Assembly (NCBI RefSeq): GCF_008000895.1
Contig: NZ_CP042823.1
Location: 372,001-436,000 of the forward strand
Direction of reading: 5' to 3'
DNA from: Methylobacterium sp. WL1
GTDB lineage: Bacteria; Pseudomonadota; Alphaproteobacteria; Rhizobiales; Beijerinckiaceae
DNA length: 64,000 nucleotides
The notes under the pieces are model-generated. The model was not told where the DNA came from, made no database searches, and saw only the letters and a list, made by a program, of their open reading frames with translations. Within the stretch, counting starts at the first letter, position 1, and each line of letters opens with the position of its first letter. Positions 40,160 through 48,855 of the stretch are shown here, one piece after another. The position numbers and the translations under genes were made by a program.

Positions 40160-43077
40160 GCCGCCTCCTTCATGCGGGTGCGCTGCTGCTTCAGGTACTC
40201 GACCACGTCGAGGATGCCCTGGTCGTCGAGGCGCTTGCCGGCGCGCTCTTTGCCGACCACGGCCGCTTCCGGCTCGAACAGCTCGATCTGTCCGCCGTAG
40301 GCCTTCTTCTCGTTCCACGGCTCAAAGGTCACGCCGATGGCCGGCGAGCTATCGAGCTTGCAGTTCTTGAAGATGTCACCGTGGTCGATCATGATCCGGT
40401 GCGCGTTCCTGATGAACGGCACCGCAAGATCCTGGTGAACCGACCAGACAAGCTCGTCGTGGATCGGGACCAGGAAGCGGAACTCGCGATTGGTCCAGCC
40501 GAGCGACTGGAAATACTGGATCGTGCGGACGATCGAGCGCTTCGCGAGGGTGGCGCACGTCCCCTGAATGAGGGCGTTCACCGTCTGGTTGCCGGCGCGC
40601 TTCTGGATCTTGCGCATGACCCAGCGGATGACCTGGTTGTAGTTCTCGGCCCCCAGCGTGGTGAGCATGAACTTGTCACACCAGTCCGAGGCCCAGAGGT
40701 TGGTGGCCTCATAGCGGACGTAGCGGTGGCCATCCGGCAGGGTGACGTAGCCGAGCGCGTTCACGTCCGAGATCTGCTGGACGCGCCAGGCCTCGGCCAC
40801 CGGGAACTGCCCGCGGTAGGCCTCGGTGGCGTCGGCGGTCTTCTGCTGCGACCACCCGGCCCGCTCGCCGATCGTGGCCAGCCAGCCGGAGTAGAAGTAG
40901 TTGAAGTTCGCCTCCTTGCCGAAGACCGTCCGCCAGTAGCCGTAGGCCTTGGCGGCATCGAGCAGCTCGCCCTTCAGGTTGGTCATCAGGCGCGGCAGCC
41001 GATCCGCCTTGCCCTCGCTGGCCTTGAGCCAGTCCTGCCAGCTCGACATGCCCTTGAGCGTCTTGAACAGCTCCAGGTTCATGCCGGGGCAGTCGAGCGC
41101 GAGGAGCGCGGTGGCGGTGCCGGCGTGCAGATCCTGGTGCGGGATCTGTCCGAAGGCCTTTAAGAACTCCGGGTCACCGGAGAACTCGCCGATCTCCACC
41201 AGCTCCACGCCCGACCAGTCGAGCGAGCAGAGCAGGTGGTCGTCGTAGTCGCCGACGTAGAAGCCGCGGACGTAGGCGGCCTCGCCGCGCTTGCCGAGCT
41301 GCATGGCGTTCGGGAACGAACACGCCATCCGGCGGGTGGCCAGCATGCTGGTGACCTGCGGGTACATACGGCCCGTCTCCGGGTCGGTCAGCATCCCGTA
41401 GGGGGTGAGGAACAGCTTCATGCGCTGCTCGACGCCCGACAGCCGGTTCAGGCAGTCGACCACCTTCAGGGCGTAGCGGTTGTGGTAAACGGCGAAGGGC
41501 TCCAGGTCCTCGCGCGCCGGCTTCTCAGCCGCCTCGATCCGGGCCCAGCGCGCGTCGTTCTCCTCGAACACCACGCCCGCGGCCAGACCATCCTCGCCGC
41601 CCGCGCTCATGCGGATGGCCAGCTCGCCCTGCACGCCGTTGAAGGCATCGACCAGCTGGTCCTTGGTGAGGTGCTTGCCGTCCTTCAGCCGGTCGACGAT
41701 GCGCCCGCGGGCCTCACCGTCCGACGCCACCTTGCCCTTCGACACCACGACGTGGCAGCCGAGCAGGTCGTAGAGCACTGACCGGACCGGCATGAAGTGG
41801 GAGAGGTTGACCCCCTTCAGGGTCTTCTCGTTGACGCCCTGCTCGGCCGCCCAGCCGTTGGTGACGGGGCCGCGGACCTGGAGCAGCTGCTGGTAGTCGT
41901 CCTCACTGTCAGGGGCGTCGAGCCAGGCTTGAACGCGGTCGCGATAGACCTGGGCGTTCTTCACGTACCAGCTCTCGTACTTCAGGAGCTGGGGGACGAG
42001 CGCGGTGGGCCAGTCGAACCAGCGTGCGGCCTCCTTCATCTCGCGGAGGATCTGCGAGGCGTTGGCCCGCTCGGCCTCCGTGCGCTGCCGGATGGCCGGG
42101 ACGTTCACCCGCATGCCGTGGATGGCAATCGAAGAGAACACCTGGGGCATCACGTTCTCCTGGGTGAAGAACGTGTTGACCAGCGCGCTGCCGCCGTTGC
42201 GCAGCATGTAGGTGAGCAGCAGGCGGAACAGGCGGACGGCCCAGTACGCATCGTCGGCGCCGTAGGCGGCGACCTGCTCACCCGACACCATGCCCATGTG
42301 GGCCTCGCCGTCGAGCGTCTCCTCGAACGTCCGCATCTGGACGCCGAAGTGGGAGCGCACCGCCTGCTTCAAGCCGTAGCCGTAGGCGATCGAGGAGACG
42401 AAGCCGTTCCAGCTGAAGCTCGCTTTGCTGGACTTGCCGATGATCTTGAAGACCAGCTCGGTTAGGGCCGGCGACATCTCGCCGGTCTCCTTGTTCCAGC
42501 CGGTCGTGGATGCGTGGATGAGCTGGTTCACCAGCTGGCCGATGTCACCCTGGCCTGCGGCCTGCCAGGCATCCATCGAATAGGTGTCCGGGCCATAGGC
42601 CGAGACCGCCTGGGTCATCGTGCAGATGATCGACCCGGGACGGAAGTCGAAGTCGAGGGCCGCCTTGCAGACGGTCTGCTCGAAGGCGCTGTTGTGAGCT
42701 ACGAAATACGCACCCTCGGGCAGGCTCTCCAGGAGGCTCTTCAGCAGCTCGACCGGCAGCCGGTTCTCCACATCACTGTGGCCGAAATTCACATAGTAAG
42801 CACGGTCGGGCGCCTCTTCCGAGTAGAACGACGCGCCGCAGATGACTGTCCGGCGCCAGTCGAACACAGTCTTGCTGGTCTTCGACTTGTAGCCTTCGTC
42901 ATTATACTTACAGAAGCGATTGAGACCCTCGTGACGCTTGCTGTCCTCGGTCTCCAGATCGAAGCCGACGAACTCTGACCGCTGGATGAGAGCGCGGATC
43001 TCCTCGATCACCTCGGGGTTGCGGGCGTCCACCAGGACGGTGCGCGGCTCGACCGCGACTGGCTTGTGCATGTTCAT
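40156..43077 (-). CDS. Family A DNA polymerase with 3'-5' exonuclease
   Basis: The 973-residue protein has an N-terminal DEDD exonuclease (Exo I FVGFDLETED, D40 and E42; Exo II FVAHNSAFEQ) and a C-terminal family A polymerase: motif A CSLDWSGVELVEIGEF (~618-633), motif B region KEANFNYFYSGW, and motif C PIHDELVWSV (~874). The 5'-3' exonuclease domain of bacterial Pol I is absent and is supplied by a separate gene (43592-44404). It is the phage replicase. The length exceeds T7 or bacterial Klenow-type enzymes, with ~250 extra residues between exonuclease and polymerase. Confidence 0.93.
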   Translation of the reverse strand: MNMHKPVAVEPRTVLVDARNPEVIEEIRALIQRSEFVGFDLETEDSKRHEGLNRFCKYNDEGYKSKTSKTVFDWRRTVICGASFYSEEAPDRAYYVNFGHSDVENRLPVELLKSLLESLPEGAYFVAHNSAFEQTVCKAALDFDFRPGSIICTMTQAVSAYGPDTYSMDAWQAAGQGDIGQLVNQLIHASTTGWNKETGEMSPALTELVFKIIGKSSKASFSWNGFVSSIAYGYGLKQAVRSHFGVQMRTFEETLDGEAHMGMVSGEQVAAYGADDAYWAVRLFRLLLTYMLRNGGSALVNTFFTQENVMPQVFSSIAIHGMRVNVPAIRQRTEAERANASQILREMKEAARWFDWPTALVPQLLKYESWYVKNAQVYRDRVQAWLDAPDSEDDYQQLLQVRGPVTNGWAAEQGVNEKTLKGVNLSHFMPVRSVLYDLLGCHVVVSKGKVASDGEARGRIVDRLKDGKHLTKDQLVDAFNGVQGELAIRMSAGGEDGLAAGVVFEENDARWARIEAAEKPAREDLEPFAVYHNRYALKVVDCLNRLSGVEQRMKLFLTPYGMLTDPETGRMYPQVTSMLATRRMACSFPNAMQLGKRGEAAYVRGFYVGDYDDHLLCSLDWSGVELVEIGEFSGDPEFLKAFGQIPHQDLHAGTATALLALDCPGMNLELFKTLKGMSSWQDWLKASEGKADRLPRLMTNLKGELLDAAKAYGYWRTVFGKEANFNYFYSGWLATIGERAGWSQQKTADATEAYRGQFPVAEAWRVQQISDVNALGYVTLPDGHRYVRYEATNLWASDWCDKFMLTTLGAENYNQVIRWVMRKIQKRAGNQTVNALIQGTCATLAKRSIVRTIQYFQSLGWTNREFRFLVPIHDELVWSVHQDLAVPFIRNAHRIMIDHGDIFKNCKLDSSPAIGVTFEPWNEKKAYGGQIELFEPEAAVVGKERAGKRLDDQGILDVVEYLKQQRTRMKEAA

Positions 43078-43592
43078 TGGAAATGTCCCATGCTCTCGTT
43101 GGTGGGGAAGCGGCCCTCTCCGAAGGTCGCGACGACATAGGTATCGTATGCACGCGCCGCGTCGGCGGCTGTGTCGAATGTTCCCAAGTATTTGTACTTC
43201 TTGTCGACGACTATCTGTCCGGTAAACCGCTTGCCGTTCCGCATCACACCTTTGAAGCCCGTCGAATTTCGGCTCACTCTGTTCCGAGCGTTGGCGCCTT
43301 TATCCGTGTCGATGAGGTTCTCGTAGATGTTGTTGCTGGTGTTGCGGTCGTGGTGATCCACGATCCCCGCCGGCCACTCGCCTTTGACCAGGGCCACCGC
43401 GATGATGTGGCCGTAGTAGATCTTCGAGCTGATCTGGATCTGCAGGTAGCCGGCCGAGTTCCAGCTACCGGCCGGGGCGCCGGCCGGGATCCCGTAGTTG
43501 GGCGAGACCTTCCAGAAGATCTCACCCGTCTGCGGGTTGTAGTCGAGCAGCTCGCGCAGGCGGGCCACCGAGATGCGGGGACGCCTGGCCAT
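43074..43592 (-). CDS. HNH homing endonuclease with AP2 domain (upstream of polymerase)
   Basis: The 172-residue protein has the same plan as the one at 39665: NUMOD4-like start (LLDYNPQTGEIFWKVSP), HNH core (IVDHHDRNTSNNIYENLIDT) and AP2 domain (GFKGVMRNGKRFTGQIVV, YLGTFDTAADAARAYDTY). It overlaps the exonuclease stop upstream and the polymerase start downstream by a few bases. The two paralogues bracket the polymerase gene, a known favourite target region of phage homing endonucleases. Confidence 0.88.
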   Translation of the reverse strand: MARRPRISVARLRELLDYNPQTGEIFWKVSPNYGIPAGAPAGSWNSAGYLQIQISSKIYYGHIIAVALVKGEWPAGIVDHHDRNTSNNIYENLIDTDKGANARNRVSRNSTGFKGVMRNGKRFTGQIVVDKKYKYLGTFDTAADAARAYDTYVVATFGEGRFPTNESMGHFQ

Positions 43593-44404
43593 CAGTGCAT
43601 GAACCTCCGCAGCACGGCGTCGCCGGCCGCTGCGTTCTCGGTCCCGGTGGCGAGGTTTCGGTGCCAGTCGTCCGGCATCGGCAGGAAGCCGACGATCTGC
43701 CAGAAGGCGCGGAGCTGCTCGGCCTGGTCGGGCTCGCACATGCGGCCGGCCATCGCCTCCTTCACGCCGGCCTCGACGAACAGCGCCGGCCGGGGGCGGC
43801 CGTCGACCAGCTCCTGCATGGCGGCCTGGAGCAGGTCCGGCAGGCAGCGGGCGAAGGCCTTGCCGCCGAAGCCCGGCATCCCGGGGATCTTGTCCGAGGG
43901 ATCGCCGCAGAGCGCCTTGAACAGGCGGATGTGGCAGGGCTCGACGAGCACGTCCTTGGTGTGGTCCGCCGGATCCATGACGATCTTGAGCGGCTTCACG
44001 TCGACCCGGACCCGGTCGCGTTGGAGCGCGAGCAGGTCGCGGTCGATGGTGTGGACCAGCACGTCCTGCGTGCTGCCGTAGGTGTCGCAGAGGTGGGCGA
44101 TCACGTCGTCCGCCTCACGGCCCGGGACCGCCACCTGGATCGCCCGGGTGTGGGCGAGGGCGTCCCGGGTCAGGTCGATCAGGGCGCGCAGGCCGTCCGT
44201 CAGGGAGGAGGGGCGGTCCTTGTAGCCGGGGTAGATTGCCCGGCGGGCCTTGATCGAGCCGGTGCCCTCGAAGCACCACACGGCCACGTCACCGGGCCGG
44301 AGCTGGAGCATCTCGCTGAACACCGTCCTCGGCCCGCGGCCGAGGTGGTCCGTATCGAAGCGGCGCCGGAGCACGGCCATGCCGTCGAAGATCTGGATGC
44401 TCAT
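43592..44404 (-). CDS. 5'-3' exonuclease (FEN/PIN-type)
   Basis: The ATG at 44404 gives 270 residues. The FEN pattern is present: QIFDGMAVLRR, KARRAIYPGYKDRPSSL, GREADDVIAHLCDTYG and HTIDRDLLALQ for the metal site, and the helix-hairpin-helix CGDPSDKIPGMPGFGGKA. It corresponds to the 5' nuclease domain missing from the polymerase and would remove RNA primers or flaps. It overlaps both neighbours by a few bases. Confidence 0.88.
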   Translation of the reverse strand: MSIQIFDGMAVLRRRFDTDHLGRGPRTVFSEMLQLRPGDVAVWCFEGTGSIKARRAIYPGYKDRPSSLTDGLRALIDLTRDALAHTRAIQVAVPGREADDVIAHLCDTYGSTQDVLVHTIDRDLLALQRDRVRVDVKPLKIVMDPADHTKDVLVEPCHIRLFKALCGDPSDKIPGMPGFGGKAFARCLPDLLQAAMQELVDGRPRPALFVEAGVKEAMAGRMCEPDQAEQLRAFWQIVGFLPMPDDWHRNLATGTENAAAGDAVLRRFMH

Positions 44405-44811
44405 CAGTAGTCGGTCCAGCGTGCGGGCGGCTGCCGGAAGCGCGCGTCCTGGCGCGCATCCAGGCGGCGCGCGGCGCCACGGCGCTCGACGAACTCGACG
44501 ACACCCCACCAGATCAGGGCGCAGATGATGCTGACCGTGCCGGCGTAGAGGAAGAAGATGCCCAGCTTGGCCAGCAGCCAGCCGGTGAGCGGGACCGGCC
44601 AGGCGAGCAGGTAGGCCCAGGACCAGAGGTCGTCGCTCTCGAAGCGCGGGCTCAGTAGCCAGGCGTGGACCAGGGCGCCGACGCCCAGGTACTTCGCGAC
44701 GCTGAACAGATGCCGCACCAGGGGGCGGCGGTTGAAATTGGCCTCCTGGCAGAGGGTGGTGAAGGTCTCACGGTCGACGGAGATCTGGGATGGCTTCTCG
44801 TTCTCGTTCAC
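44404..44811 (-). CDS. Small inner-membrane protein
   Basis: The GTG at 44811, preceded by GAGG, gives 135 residues; the longer frame upstream reads through the operator and is rejected. Two or three hydrophobic segments are visible (~35-58, VAKYLGVGALVHAWLL; ~65-90, WAYLLAWPVPLTGWLL; ~92-112, GIFFLYAGTVSIICALIWW), followed by an arginine-rich tail. It starts a transcription unit that has an operator and follows a terminator. A role in host takeover or superinfection exclusion is possible but unproven. Confidence 0.6.
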   Translation of the reverse strand: MNENEKPSQISVDRETFTTLCQEANFNRRPLVRHLFSVAKYLGVGALVHAWLLSPRFESDDLWSWAYLLAWPVPLTGWLLAKLGIFFLYAGTVSIICALIWWGVVEFVERRGAARRLDARQDARFRQPPARWTDY

Positions 44812-44821
44812 AGGGCACCTC

Positions 44822-44836
44822 GGTACGAAACGGACG
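44822..44836. promoter_or_regulatory. Operator motif (13 of 15)
   Basis: GGTACGAAACGGACG lies 11 bases before the membrane protein start and directly after the terminator at 44840-44872 on the minus strand. Confidence 0.6.
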
Positions 44837-44839
44837 GAC

Positions 44840-44872
44840 AAAAAAGCCCGTGCCTCGGGCGAGACACGGGCT
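44840..44872 (-). terminator. Rho-independent terminator in the early operon
   Basis: On the minus strand AGCCCGTG and CACGGGCT form an 8-bp stem with a 12-base loop, followed by TTTTTT. It ends the unit starting at 45591. The operator at 44822 lies immediately downstream, marking a new unit. Confidence 0.85.
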
Positions 44873-44901
44873 GGAAGTCAGGGCCTAGGCCCGGGTGGCG
44901 C

Positions 44902-45591
44902 TTAGGCGGCCTTCTTGCCGCTCTTGGCCGAGGCGGCCTCGTCGATCACCTCGTAGCCGAAGACGCCGTAGTCCTGGCCCGAGCCCTTCTTCGCGACCGC
45001 GACGAGCCGGACCGGGAACGCCTTCTCCGCACCGACCTTCGGGTACTGCTCCTTCAGGAAGGCGCCGAACGCCTTGGAGTTCATGTACGAGATCGAGAGG
45101 CCGACGATGGTGCCGGCCGGGACCGGGCCACCCTCCTTGCGGTTGTAGTCCTGGAGCAGCCGGACGGGCAGCTCGATCAGGTCGGACGGGTAGGAGTTGC
45201 CGTCCATCTTCTTGCCGTCCGCGATGACGGCGGACCAGTTCTGACGCGACCGGGCCTCGGTCACACCGTCCCAGGAGGTGAGGTACTGCACGCCCGAGGG
45301 CGTGTTCACGCGGAGGACGTAGCCGGCCTTGGCGTCCTTGAAGGCCATCTCGACCTCGATGGCGTCGTGGAGCTGCTTGTCCTTGCCGAAGCGGATGCCG
45401 AGGTCGGAGACGGAGAGGTAGACCTCGACGTTCATGGACGCGCTGTCCATGAAGTCCATCAGGGAGCGCGACTGCCCGGCGGCGACGGGGGCGCTGGCGG
45501 CCGGGGCAGCAGCCACGGCGGTCGAGGTGGCGGGGGTCTGGTCAGCGGCCTCGGAAGCGGCGGCGAGGGCGCGAGCGATAGCGTCGGTCAT
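44902..45591 (-). CDS. Early protein, unknown function (possible DNA-binding accessory)
   Basis: The ATG at 45591, preceded by AGGAATTGA, gives 229 residues. An Ala/Thr-rich N-terminal region (~1-42) is followed by a compact domain (~45-215: MNVEVYLSVSDLGIRFGKDK, GYVLRVNTPSGVQYLTSWDG, PVRLVAVAKKGSGQDYGVFG) ending in a lysine-rich tail. It is a monocistronic unit with two upstream operator-like sites and its own strong terminator, suggesting high, tightly controlled expression. A single-strand-binding or replication accessory role fits its position between helicase and replication genes but is not shown by motifs. Confidence 0.6.
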   Translation of the reverse strand: MTDAIARALAAASEAADQTPATSTAVAAAPAASAPVAAGQSRSLMDFMDSASMNVEVYLSVSDLGIRFGKDKQLHDAIEVEMAFKDAKAGYVLRVNTPSGVQYLTSWDGVTEARSRQNWSAVIADGKKMDGNSYPSDLIELPVRLLQDYNRKEGGPVPAGTIVGLSISYMNSKAFGAFLKEQYPKVGAEKAFPVRLVAVAKKGSGQDYGVFGYEVIDEAASAKSGKKAA

Positions 45592-45633
45592 TTCAATTCC
45601 TAACTTGACTGGGACTTGGACTGGGAAATCGGT

Positions 45634-45648
45634 AGTACGTTTCTGACC
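45634..45648. promoter_or_regulatory. Operator motif (12 of 15)
   Basis: AGTACGTTTCTGACC lies ~43 bases upstream of the start at 45591. A second copy lies 75 bases further upstream. Confidence 0.5.
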
Positions 45649-45722
45649 ACCGAGCATCGAGATAGAGGGAGATCTGCTAGTTGTCCAGACCCTCTACCGC
45701 GATTGGGGAGGCTGCGGCATTC

Positions 45723-45737
45723 TGTCCGTTTCGTACA
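45723..45737. promoter_or_regulatory. Operator motif (12 of 15)
   Basis: TGTCCGTTTCGTACA lies between the helicase stop and the promoter region of the 44902-45591 unit, forming a pair with the site at 45634. Confidence 0.5.
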
Positions 45738-45740
45738 GAG

Positions 45741-47150
45741 CTACCACGGCAAAGCGACACGACCGCGCTCGACCAGCGTGGCATCTTGCGACTTCCGCTT
45801 GGTGAGCCGCATGATGTGCTGGTCGATGCTGTCGGTGTAGGTGTAGACCTTGATGCGGAGCGCGGCCTGCCGGGCCTGGCGCATGGCGCGCTTGTAGGCC
45901 TGGAAGAACGCGGTGTCCTGGTAGTCCATGCTGACGAACAGCACGTCCTGGACCTCGCGGCGCCCGCAGAACTGCCAGTTGTAGCCGCAGTCGGCGACCT
46001 GCGGCGAGCCGATGATCGTGTCCAGCTCGCCCGACCGGAAGGCGCGATCGACCTTCGCCGCCTGGGCAGGGGTGACCTCGCCGTTGATGATGCCAGCGCG
46101 CCGGCCGGCGTGCGTGGCTGCGTCGAGCAATTGGCGCTGCTGCGGGACGAGGGCGGCGTACGCCAGCATCGGCCGGCCGAGCGCAGTCATCTTCTCGCAG
46201 TCGCTGATGAACTCGGACAGCTTGCCCGGGGTCTCACCCCGGCAGATGTCCACGGTGCCGATCCCGCCCTCCATCAGGTTCGGGAACACGTTCGGGTGCT
46301 CCATGATCTGGCGGGCCCGGGTGAACGCCACGCCGGGCTTGGTGCCGTCGATGAAGAAGTTCTCCAGCTCCAGGATCGCCTCGTCGCGGAAGCGATCGTA
46401 GGCCTGGCGCTGGCGCTCGTTCATCGCCGTGCGGTGGACCTCGACGACGATCTCCTCGGGCCCATGCACGTCGGTCCAGAGGCGCTTGATCGAGTGCTTG
46501 GAGAGGATCGCCTCCAGGCGGTCGAAATTGCAGTGGCCGGTGACCTTGCCGGTCCACGGATCCACGATGTCGTGCATCTGGCTGAAGGCCTCGGGCGTGC
46601 CATAGTAGCGGGGCTCGATGATCTGCAGCGCCGGGTAGATGGTGCTCGGCCGGCCGTTGTAGACGGTGCCGGTCATCGGCACGAACCACAGGTCGTCGCC
46701 ACGCTGGCGGCACCAGCGATAGAGCGCCTGGGTGCGCCGGCTCTCGTGGCCGCCAAACGCCTTGTGCCACTCGTCGATGTCGATCCCCTTATAGTCGGCT
46801 GGGATGATGTCGGCGGTCAGCTCGAAGCGCTTGTAGCCCATGAGCAGGAGCTTCACCCGCGGGTCGGCGATGATCGCCGCGCACTCGGCGGCCGTGCCAT
46901 CGACGATCGCGACCTCGCCCGGGGCCCACTCGCCCCAGAGCATGGCCTCGTCATAGTTCTTGTCGAGCAGCTTCTTGGGCTGCAGCCATAGGGATTTGTG
47001 ACCGTGCTTATCCCAGCGGGCACGCTGGAGCACGCAGATGGTCGGCGTCTTGCCGGTGCCGGGCTCGCCGCCGTGGATCGTGCGGCGCTCCTTGAAGAAC
47101 AGCCGCCCCAGATCCTGGATTTGGTCGGGTCGAAGTTCTCGATCTGACAT
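45741..47150 (-). CDS. SNF2-like superfamily 2 helicase
   Basis: The 469-residue protein has Walker A (HGGEPGTGKTPTICVLQRA, ~26-44), a DExx box (GIDIDEWHKAFGG, ~123-135), motif III-like FVPMTGTVYNG, and C-terminal motifs VADCGYNWQF and AYKRAMRQARQ (arginine finger, motif VI). This is the phage SNF2-type helicase/translocase layout. It probably serves in replication or recombination. It is followed by a regulatory gap with two operator-like sites. Confidence 0.85.
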   Translation of the reverse strand: MSDRELRPDQIQDLGRLFFKERRTIHGGEPGTGKTPTICVLQRARWDKHGHKSLWLQPKKLLDKNYDEAMLWGEWAPGEVAIVDGTAAECAAIIADPRVKLLLMGYKRFELTADIIPADYKGIDIDEWHKAFGGHESRRTQALYRWCRQRGDDLWFVPMTGTVYNGRPSTIYPALQIIEPRYYGTPEAFSQMHDIVDPWTGKVTGHCNFDRLEAILSKHSIKRLWTDVHGPEEIVVEVHRTAMNERQRQAYDRFRDEAILELENFFIDGTKPGVAFTRARQIMEHPNVFPNLMEGGIGTVDICRGETPGKLSEFISDCEKMTALGRPMLAYAALVPQQRQLLDAATHAGRRAGIINGEVTPAQAAKVDRAFRSGELDTIIGSPQVADCGYNWQFCGRREVQDVLFVSMDYQDTAFFQAYKRAMRQARQAALRIKVYTYTDSIDQHIMRLTKRKSQDATLVERGRVALPW

Positions 47151-47181
47151 GCTATGCTCCTAGATAGCTAGGGAGATAAAA

Positions 47182-47541
47182 ATGGACTTGAATATAGTCA
47201 GCATACATAATCATGGTGATGCAGATAACGAATATGTACTCTTGAAGGCCAGCGCTGATATAGACTTAAAGCATTGGGCGCTATGCGATACTACTTACGT
47301 GTCAGACACAACAATCTCCAATACTCTGCGCCATTTTTACTGGTTCATATCCACCGAGGTAAGATCCGGAGAGTATGTTGTACTATTCACTAAGAAAGGT
47401 AAATACATAAAGGATAAAGATGTAAATAATAACGTGATGCACAAATTTTATTGGAATTCAAACCAAGCAATTTGGAATAATAGTGGTGATGCAGCTGTGC
47501 TGTTTAATATGCGAACTTGGGCAGTCAAAAGGGCGAGATGA
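47182..47541 (+). CDS. Solitary lamin-tail-domain (LTD) protein, AT-rich insert
   Basis: The 119-residue protein is almost entirely one lamin-tail-like immunoglobulin fold: VSIHNHGDADNEYVLLKASA, IDLKHWALCDTTYVS, VRSGEYVVLFTKKGKYI, and the diagnostic end IWNNSGDAAVLFNMRTW. Bacterial LTDs are usually parts of larger secreted or nuclease proteins; here it stands alone without a signal peptide. It is on the plus strand amid minus-strand early genes, markedly AT-rich, and its 3' end barely misses the next convergent gene. It was probably acquired by transfer. Function is unknown. Confidence 0.7.
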   Translation: MDLNIVSIHNHGDADNEYVLLKASADIDLKHWALCDTTYVSDTTISNTLRHFYWFISTEVRSGEYVVLFTKKGKYIKDKDVNNNVMHKFYWNSNQAIWNNSGDAAVLFNMRTWAVKRAR

Positions 47542-47546
47542 CCTCA

Positions 47547-48065
47547 CTACTCTGGAACCAGGTCGGCCTCGACCGTGCCCGGCAGCGGCCCGCGACCGTG
47601 CCGGCGCGAGCGCTTCCCGCGGATCTTTTCGATGACGGCGGGATCCCACACGCGGGCCAGCTCGGTCTCGCCGCAGGCCAGCATGTCGTGGCCAGTGTAC
47701 TCGGCCAGCACGGCGAGTGTGGTCGCGACACCGCCGAACTCCTGCGCCGGCACGCCGACCGGGCGGTCGAAGACGTAGTGGACGAGCTGCAGCGCTGCGT
47801 TGCGCCCCAACCCAAGCGACTGGGCCAGCTCCAGGCTCTCCTCGACGAAGCGAGCGACCCGCTCCTCGGTATCGGTGGGATCGTCCTTGGTGACCACATC
47901 GAGCCAAGCCTGGCAGCGGGCTTGGAAGGTGTCTTTGAGCTTCTCGACCTCGACGGCGATGCGTTCGAGCAGCTCGGCATAGCGTGGCAGGATACGGGGC
48001 ACGATGTCCCGCGCCTTGCGGATCGCGGTCGCGAGCCTGGTCGGATCGTAGGGAACGGCGGTCAT
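47547..48065 (-). CDS. MazG-like protein
   Basis: The ATG at 48065 gives 172 residues. After a helical N-terminal ~55 residues, the region VARFVEESLELAQSLGL, ALQLVHYVFDRPVGVPAQEFG and GGVATTLAVLAEYTGHDML is typical of a rhizobial/phage MazG-like family; the acidic residues EES-E form one metal-binding pair. The C-terminus is basic (KIRGKRSRRHGRG). It is the second MazG-like gene in the early region and likely cleans up nucleotides. Confidence 0.7.
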   Translation of the reverse strand: MTAVPYDPTRLATAIRKARDIVPRILPRYAELLERIAVEVEKLKDTFQARCQAWLDVVTKDDPTDTEERVARFVEESLELAQSLGLGRNAALQLVHYVFDRPVGVPAQEFGGVATTLAVLAEYTGHDMLACGETELARVWDPAVIEKIRGKRSRRHGRGPLPGTVEADLVPE

Positions 48066-48646
48066 GGCTGCCTCCTGACGAGGTGATGGAGCTGGCGACG
48101 GCCTTCGGCCGCCCAGTCGTGGTCGGGGTCGAGACCCTCGGGGGTGAGGAGCGTGGCGCCGGGCAGCTTGATCGGCCCGGAGAGGATCAGGTTGCGGGAG
48201 CGCGGCAGGGCGGCCAGCGTCTCCATCTCGACCAGGTCGCTGGGCTCCAGGTCGGTGAGGACCTGCGGCGCGGCGTTGGTGAGGGTGAGCAGCGGCACGA
48301 CGCGCTGCGCCTTCGGCCGCCTGAGCCCGAGCAGGCTTTCGATGATGCGGCCAGTCGATGGCGTCATCCGCACAAGCCGGTACAACCAGGCCTGGTCCTG
48401 CGGGCGGACATGGTAGAGGCCGCCGTCCTGGTCCGGGCTCATCGCCCGGACGAAAGGGTGATCGAGGATCGGGCCCGGCTCGGGTTGGCCGAGTTGGTGC
48501 GGACAGATTAGCCAGCGTGGGGCGACGATCTGGAAGGGGCTCGTGAGCCCCTCCAGGCGAGCGTTGAGGCACCGGGCGCCGGCCCGCTCGTGCAAGAAGA
48601 CGAGGTTGTCGTGCCGATGGAGGCCGTAGCCCGGTGCCGGGATCAT
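48062..48646 (-). CDS. Early protein, unknown function
   Basis: The ATG at 48646 gives 194 residues. It has a His/Cys-containing N-terminal half (GYGLHRHDNLVFLHERAGAR, RWLICPHQLGQPEPG) and a more regular C-terminal part (VVPLLTLTNAAPQVLTDLEP, LPGATLLTPEGLDPDHDWAA). It overlaps both neighbours by four bases. No family is recognised. Confidence 0.55.
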   Translation of the reverse strand: MIPAPGYGLHRHDNLVFLHERAGARCLNARLEGLTSPFQIVAPRWLICPHQLGQPEPGPILDHPFVRAMSPDQDGGLYHVRPQDQAWLYRLVRMTPSTGRIIESLLGLRRPKAQRVVPLLTLTNAAPQVLTDLEPSDLVEMETLAALPRSRNLILSGPIKLPGATLLTPEGLDPDHDWAAEGRRQLHHLVRRQP

Positions 48647-48855
48647 GCAACACCCTGAGTGGTAGAGGAGGACTGGAGGCGCCTCGCGAGGAACCGGGTC
48701 AGGCACTGCCTGGTGAGCGGGTCGACGCGCATGCGGTCGTTGGCGGGGTCCGCCATGGTGCTGAGCCGGCCGAGCAGATCGTTGAAGCGATGCTTGGACG
48801 GCAGCTTGTGGTGGACTTGGATCAGCTGGAAATAAGGTTTGAGGTCTACGATCAT
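48643..48855 (-). CDS. Small early protein, unknown function
   Basis: The 70-residue protein (MIVDLKPYFQLIQVHHKLPSKHRFNDLL...) is basic and helical. It overlaps the XRE-like gene upstream and the next gene downstream by four bases, which supports it as a real member of the operon. Confidence 0.55.
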   Translation of the reverse strand: MIVDLKPYFQLIQVHHKLPSKHRFNDLLGRLSTMADPANDRMRVDPLTRQCLTRFLARRLQSSSTTQGVA

